From: Cryptomeria japonica
Taxonomy: Eukaryota > Streptophyta > Pinopsida > Cupressales > Cupressaceae
Direction of reading: 5' to 3'
NCBI RefSeq assembly: GCF_030272615.1
Contig: NC_081413.1
Span: 559,897,945-559,961,944, forward strand
DNA: 64,000 bases
Of this stretch, positions 60,310 to 64,000 are shown in pieces (positions within the stretch are counted from its first letter, which is position 1; each line of letters starts with the position of its first letter). A model generated the notes under the pieces. The model saw only the letters and a list, made by a program, of their open reading frames with translations. It was not told the origin of the DNA and did not search any database. Made by a program: the position numbers and the translations under genes.

Positions 60310-62143
60310 ATGGATTCTAAGAAGATGACCATTCGAAAAATTGAGGATATTCATCTAGATGAATACAATCACGACAAAATTAGGAAATTGGGAAATTCCT
60401 TGTCAAATGAAAGTACGTAGGAAATCATAAATTTAGAGCATAAAGGTTTAGACTTTTGGAACAAATTTTTTTGGTTTGAAAATGAAGACATAATAAAGTT
60501 TCTCTTGAGTTGCATTGAGGATGATCATATGATTTTGGATAAACCCTATCAGATTTCAAAAGAAACTATTTTTTTTGTTTCTGGTTTGTGTGATAATGGA
60601 CCCCTTTTGGTGAAGAAATCAATCAAGAATAGAGAAGTTGAAACCTTAATTGGCATCCCAAGTGATCAATGGGCACTAATAATTGACACTATTTTTGACC
60701 CTGTGGTGATGTATGTTGCTTATGGAGTTTCTTATAATATCTACTTCAGAAATAGAGAAGGTTCTACTTCAGCTATTGTTGTATACATTGCACATTAGAT
60801 GGTAAGAGAAGATAAGAACTTTGATTTATGTGAATTTTTGAGAACACAGATGGCATAAAATATCAAAATGACAAAAGATTAGGCTTATCCCTTCTGGTTT
60901 GGTTCCTTGATTATATGTTTGATGCTTTCCTTCACAAAGTCATTACCCTTGAAAGAAAATATTGCATAGAAATTGAATATTTCTATTAGGAAACAAATTT
61001 TCAAATATTTAGCTTGCTTGGAAAACAACAATATATTATGTGAAGAATATTTCATAGATTTTTAGAAGAAGTTTCTCTTTTGTCTGAATCTTAGTTCCGT
61101 CAATACTTCCGAGGGAAGCTCCTCCAAAAGTAAATGTTCAAAAAGGAAAAGTGTGGTGCCTCCTCCAGAATCAATGAAGAAGACAAAGAGAAAAGTTGAA
61201 CATGAGATTATTTCTTTAGTTGATACGAAATCATCTGTTGTGATTAAGGATAAGCATGTTGTTGTTGAAGGGAAAGATGAGAATGATGATCCGTGCAGTG
61301 TTGATAACATTTCAAGTCTGCTAAAGAAAGATGTTGGATTGAAAAAGGTTGGTGAATTGTGGCTTGAGCAACCCTCTTATGATCAAAGATCAAATTGAAT
61401 AAATTTTGGTTGAATATTTGGTTCGAAACAGTATTTCTCTGGACAGTATTGCAGACATCCTGTTGGATGTTCTATGTAAAGTGCTTAACAATAGGATGAA
61501 TCAACCTCTTAAGGCACCAGTTGTTAAAGAAGATATTTAGGATGACATGGAAAAGAAATGTTTATATGTTCAGAACAGGTTATCTGAAGACATAAGTAAT
61601 ATGAGAGTCTGTGTGGCAGAAGCAAACAAAGTATACAAATGTTGCCTTTAATGGCTTGCAAATGTTGAGAAATTTAAAGCAAAAATTGATTCTATTGAAT
61701 CTGAGTTGTGTTCCTTGGGTAAGACATTTGATATTTTTAGTGATCTTGATGGTGCACATAGAAGAAAGATAAATTCCTTGCAAATAGATCTTATATTTTA
61801 TCAAAGACAGAAAGAAGATGTGGTAAGTGTTTTCTTAAAAGTAAAAGAATTTGTCGAAGCTCAGTTAGAACATCTTTTCGGTATTCTCATTGAAGTTGAG
61901 AAGTGTGAGTGAAACATCTTTGTTCCAGGTATGTTATTAGAAGCAATCGATATAATTGTGCGGAATGATAGTTTGAGTCCAAGTATCCATTTGGCGGTGA
62001 ATTTTTGGAAGACTTCCCTTCCTAAGTTGAAGGAAAAATATAAGAGAATATTTCATAAGCGTGAGGTACTTTTTGCAGAACAACTATTTTTTTGTCCACC
62101 TTTGTCCTTGATGTCAAAGGGGGGGAATTTTGGAAAATTTTGA
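60310..62143 (+). pseudogene. ORF2 of element E, unknown function, homologous to ORF2 of C
   Basis: The frame starts MDSKKMTIRKIEDIHLDEY at 60310 and runs with several nonsense codons and one shift (about 61395-61420) to 62143. The globular N-terminal part contains VREDKNFDLCEFLRTQMA and FWFGSLIICLMLSF, aligning with the same part of element C (IKEDASFDLC; FKFGQLLAGLFF). A Lys/Ser-rich linker (KMKKTKRKVEHE type) follows, then a coiled-coil C-terminal third. It lacks the Glu/Lys repeat of C and is shorter (about 610 versus 1108 codons). No known family is recognised. Confidence 0.6.
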
Positions 62144-62189
62144 AGAATTTTTGGAGAATCTTGAGAATCTTGAAGATATAAGGAATCTC

Positions 62190-62263
62190 TATCTAAGGGG
62201 GAGTTTTTGAGTTTTTCTAACAAATCTTTTGAATTATTTTACCATCAATGACAAAGGAGACAT
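62190..62263 (+). promoter_or_regulatory. Polypurine tracts of element E
   Basis: aagggggagt lies at about 62196 and a weaker acaaaggagacat tract lies directly before the 3' LTR. Another gggggggaat lies at about 62118. Confidence 0.65.
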
Positions 62264-63601
62264 TGTTGGAATTACTTATCTAAGTTCTCTTTGATGTCAA
62301 ATTTGGTGGTCTGGATTGCTCTGGATATGTTGCAGAAAAATGGAAGATAGATATGTATGTTATGTTGCAGAACTATGGAAGATAGGTATGTATGTCGTGT
62401 TGCAGAATAGTTGAAGATAGGTATGCATGACGCATATGGTACAGATTGGTGTGTTTCTGACATGTCTATTTCTCTAGAATTATGTATTAGAAATATGAGA
62501 ATATGTGTATTTGGATGTGAGAGTTTTGGTGTTGGCTATGGAATTTGATTTCATGCTCCGAAAATCATTCTCCGGATGTTGTGCTCCAGTTGTATCTTCG
62601 AGTATGCTGTGATAAATAGATTCTTGTGGTCCAGTTCCCTTTGATTCTTTTGATTTTTGGTGATACTTGTTTGATGGTTTGATAGTCACGTCTTGAATCG
62701 TGTAGGGCTAAATTGGATCGTGATTATAGCACCCCAGTCTTAGCTATGCTCTATCTTGGTTTGGTTTTTCCCCAGATGTTCTACCTTGTGCTTCAGTGAT
62801 TGCGACATTTAGTTAGCATGTTGTTTTGGCACTTCAAGGAAATGTTTATTTTGGGCTTGGCCAACATTGAAGATTGATGTTGATGTTTTATTTCGGTGAT
62901 TGTAGAGTGTATCTTGATCGTTGAAATGTTCTTTTGAAGAAATGTTTTAGAGGCCGACTTGATGTATATTTCTAATTGACACACACACAAACACATATGC
63001 AGGATCTCTTGATTGTAATATATATTGAAGTAGTAAGTGAATAAGAAAGTATGAGAAGGATATATTGTGAAGGAGAAATTAAGCATGAGCGAAGGATAAA
63101 GTGGTAAGCATCAGAGTAAGAGAGTTGATTTAGTGTGAGCAGTTTGGTGCAGTCAGTTAGTGAAGCCTTTTGCAGAGGTTCTTAGCTGGATCTACTGCAA
63201 GCAGTCAGTGTATTGTTAGAGCTTTAACTAGAACTAATTCCATGCATGTGTAGATGCAATTTTCTCAGCTCAATTTTTTTGGCAGTAAGCCTTTCTGACA
63301 ATAAGCTCTCCAGACAGTGAGCCCTTTGATAATGAGCCTATTTTGTAATCTCATATAACTAGTTATATTATCTTGAGGGTTAACCCTCTTCATGGTTTTT
63401 CCCTTCTTGGTTTTTCCACGTATAAAAATCTAGTGTCTCTTGTTCGGCTTTGTTATGTTGTGGATTTCTTTTCTATTTTCTATTTCAAGGATAATTAAGA
63501 CTAAGTTAAGTTTCAAATCATCATAGTATTATTTGTTTCAGTTTTATTATATAGAGGAATACTAATTCACACCCCCTCTTAGTATTCTGGTCTGTTCAAC
63601 A
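62264..63601 (+). repeat. 3' LTR of element E
   Basis: It begins TGTTGGAATT and ends TTCAACA, 1338 bp. It is uninterrupted at the gaagataggtatg site where D sits in the 5' LTR. Confidence 0.9.
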
Positions 63602-63606
63602 AGATT

Positions 63607-64000
63607 AACATTTGTTGGTCGCACTCGAGCAATTACCTTGAAACACCCATTCCAATCACAATGTAACATCAAGAAGACCATCTAACATGATGCAACACAC
63701 CAAGACATTCCTTGAACAACACATTGATATAATGCATTTCATTGCAGAGAGCCAATCAAATACATAGCACATTACCACTAATTGTGAACCATAATAACAT
63801 GAAAATTGAACTAAGACATAACACTAACACTATAAACATTTCCTCCAAGCTGCAACACCTAACACACTAATGTGGAGCACTTCTCAGACCAATTATGACA
63901 GATAACTAGGTATTGAGTCAATATTAATCACTAACCATATTAGCTACAACACCAAGGACCTAAAAAGAAATGAGTGCAATGCCCATAAAGCATAAACATT
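63607..64000. repeat. Third copy of the about 410-bp repeat
   Basis: After a short segment shared with 40820-40860, the sequence from about 63665 matches the duplicated unit at 40861 and 41271 (catcaagaagaccatctaac; attccttgaacaa; taatgtggagca). It continues to the window edge. Confidence 0.7.

Larger units (their letters stand above)
46626..63601 (+). mobile_element. Gag-only Copia-like retrotransposon E with ORF2, split by element D
   Basis: The 5' LTR is 46626-46782 plus 57753-58893 (interrupted by D). A Met-type primer site is at 58896, Gag at 58969-59992, ORF2 at 60310-62143, and the 3' LTR at 62264-63601. As in element C there is no pol. The 3' LTR covers the D insertion point without a break, which proves the split of the 5' LTR. 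Confidence 0.85.

Overview
The window looks like intergenic DNA from a plant with a very large, retrotransposon-filled nuclear genome, most likely a gymnosperm. That is an inference from the density and age of the LTR elements, not from a diagnostic gene. I see no intact host gene. Nearly everything is LTR retrotransposon sequence in various stages of decay, and much of the order can be read from target-site duplications (TSDs).

Left third (1-23658): a minus-strand Ty1/Copia element (called G) enters from the left edge. It has a 5' LTR at 22101-23658, an initiator-Met-type primer site and a broken gag-pol at 17939-22029. Its 3' untranslated tail is split. A 4.5-kb solo LTR (198-17920, TSD gatgt) sits in that tail. 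Inside the solo LTR is a 13.2-kb non-autonomous LTR element (A, 975-14213, TSD atgat). A has a tRNA-Trp-type primer site, a long P/Q/S-rich sense reading frame, no visible pol, and an antisense frame for a plant mobile domain (PMD) protein.

Middle (23659-46625): a Copia-type LTR remnant (24204-25380) is followed by a second solo LTR (B, 26153-37667, TSD agagg). B carries a 7.7-kb gag-only Copia-like element (C, 26956-34703, TSD atatt). C has a coiled-coil plus four-zinc-knuckle Gag and a second long frame (ORF2) of unknown function where pol would be expected. Then come a minus-strand LTR plus primer site (I, 37673-40444) with an unusually long 39-nt match to tRNA-Trp, a tandem duplication, and minus-strand Copia gag/protease remnants (F and H).

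Right third (46626-64000): another gag-plus-ORF2 element (E, 46626-63601) is related to C. Its 5' LTR is split by an 11-kb element (D, 46783-57747, TSD atagg) related to A. D's 3' LTR contains a 1.7-kb copy of D-type 5' leader sequence that its 5' LTR lacks.

Two groups recur. The tRNA-Trp-primed elements (A, D, I) share TGTAGAC-type LTR starts and leaders full of short iterated motifs; A and D also share a P/Q-rich frame and A-rich arrays. The Met-primed, pol-less elements (C, E and remnant H) share the coiled-coil/four-knuckle Gag, and C and E share ORF2. Both groups would have to use enzymes from other elements. They are the best candidates here for something little described.
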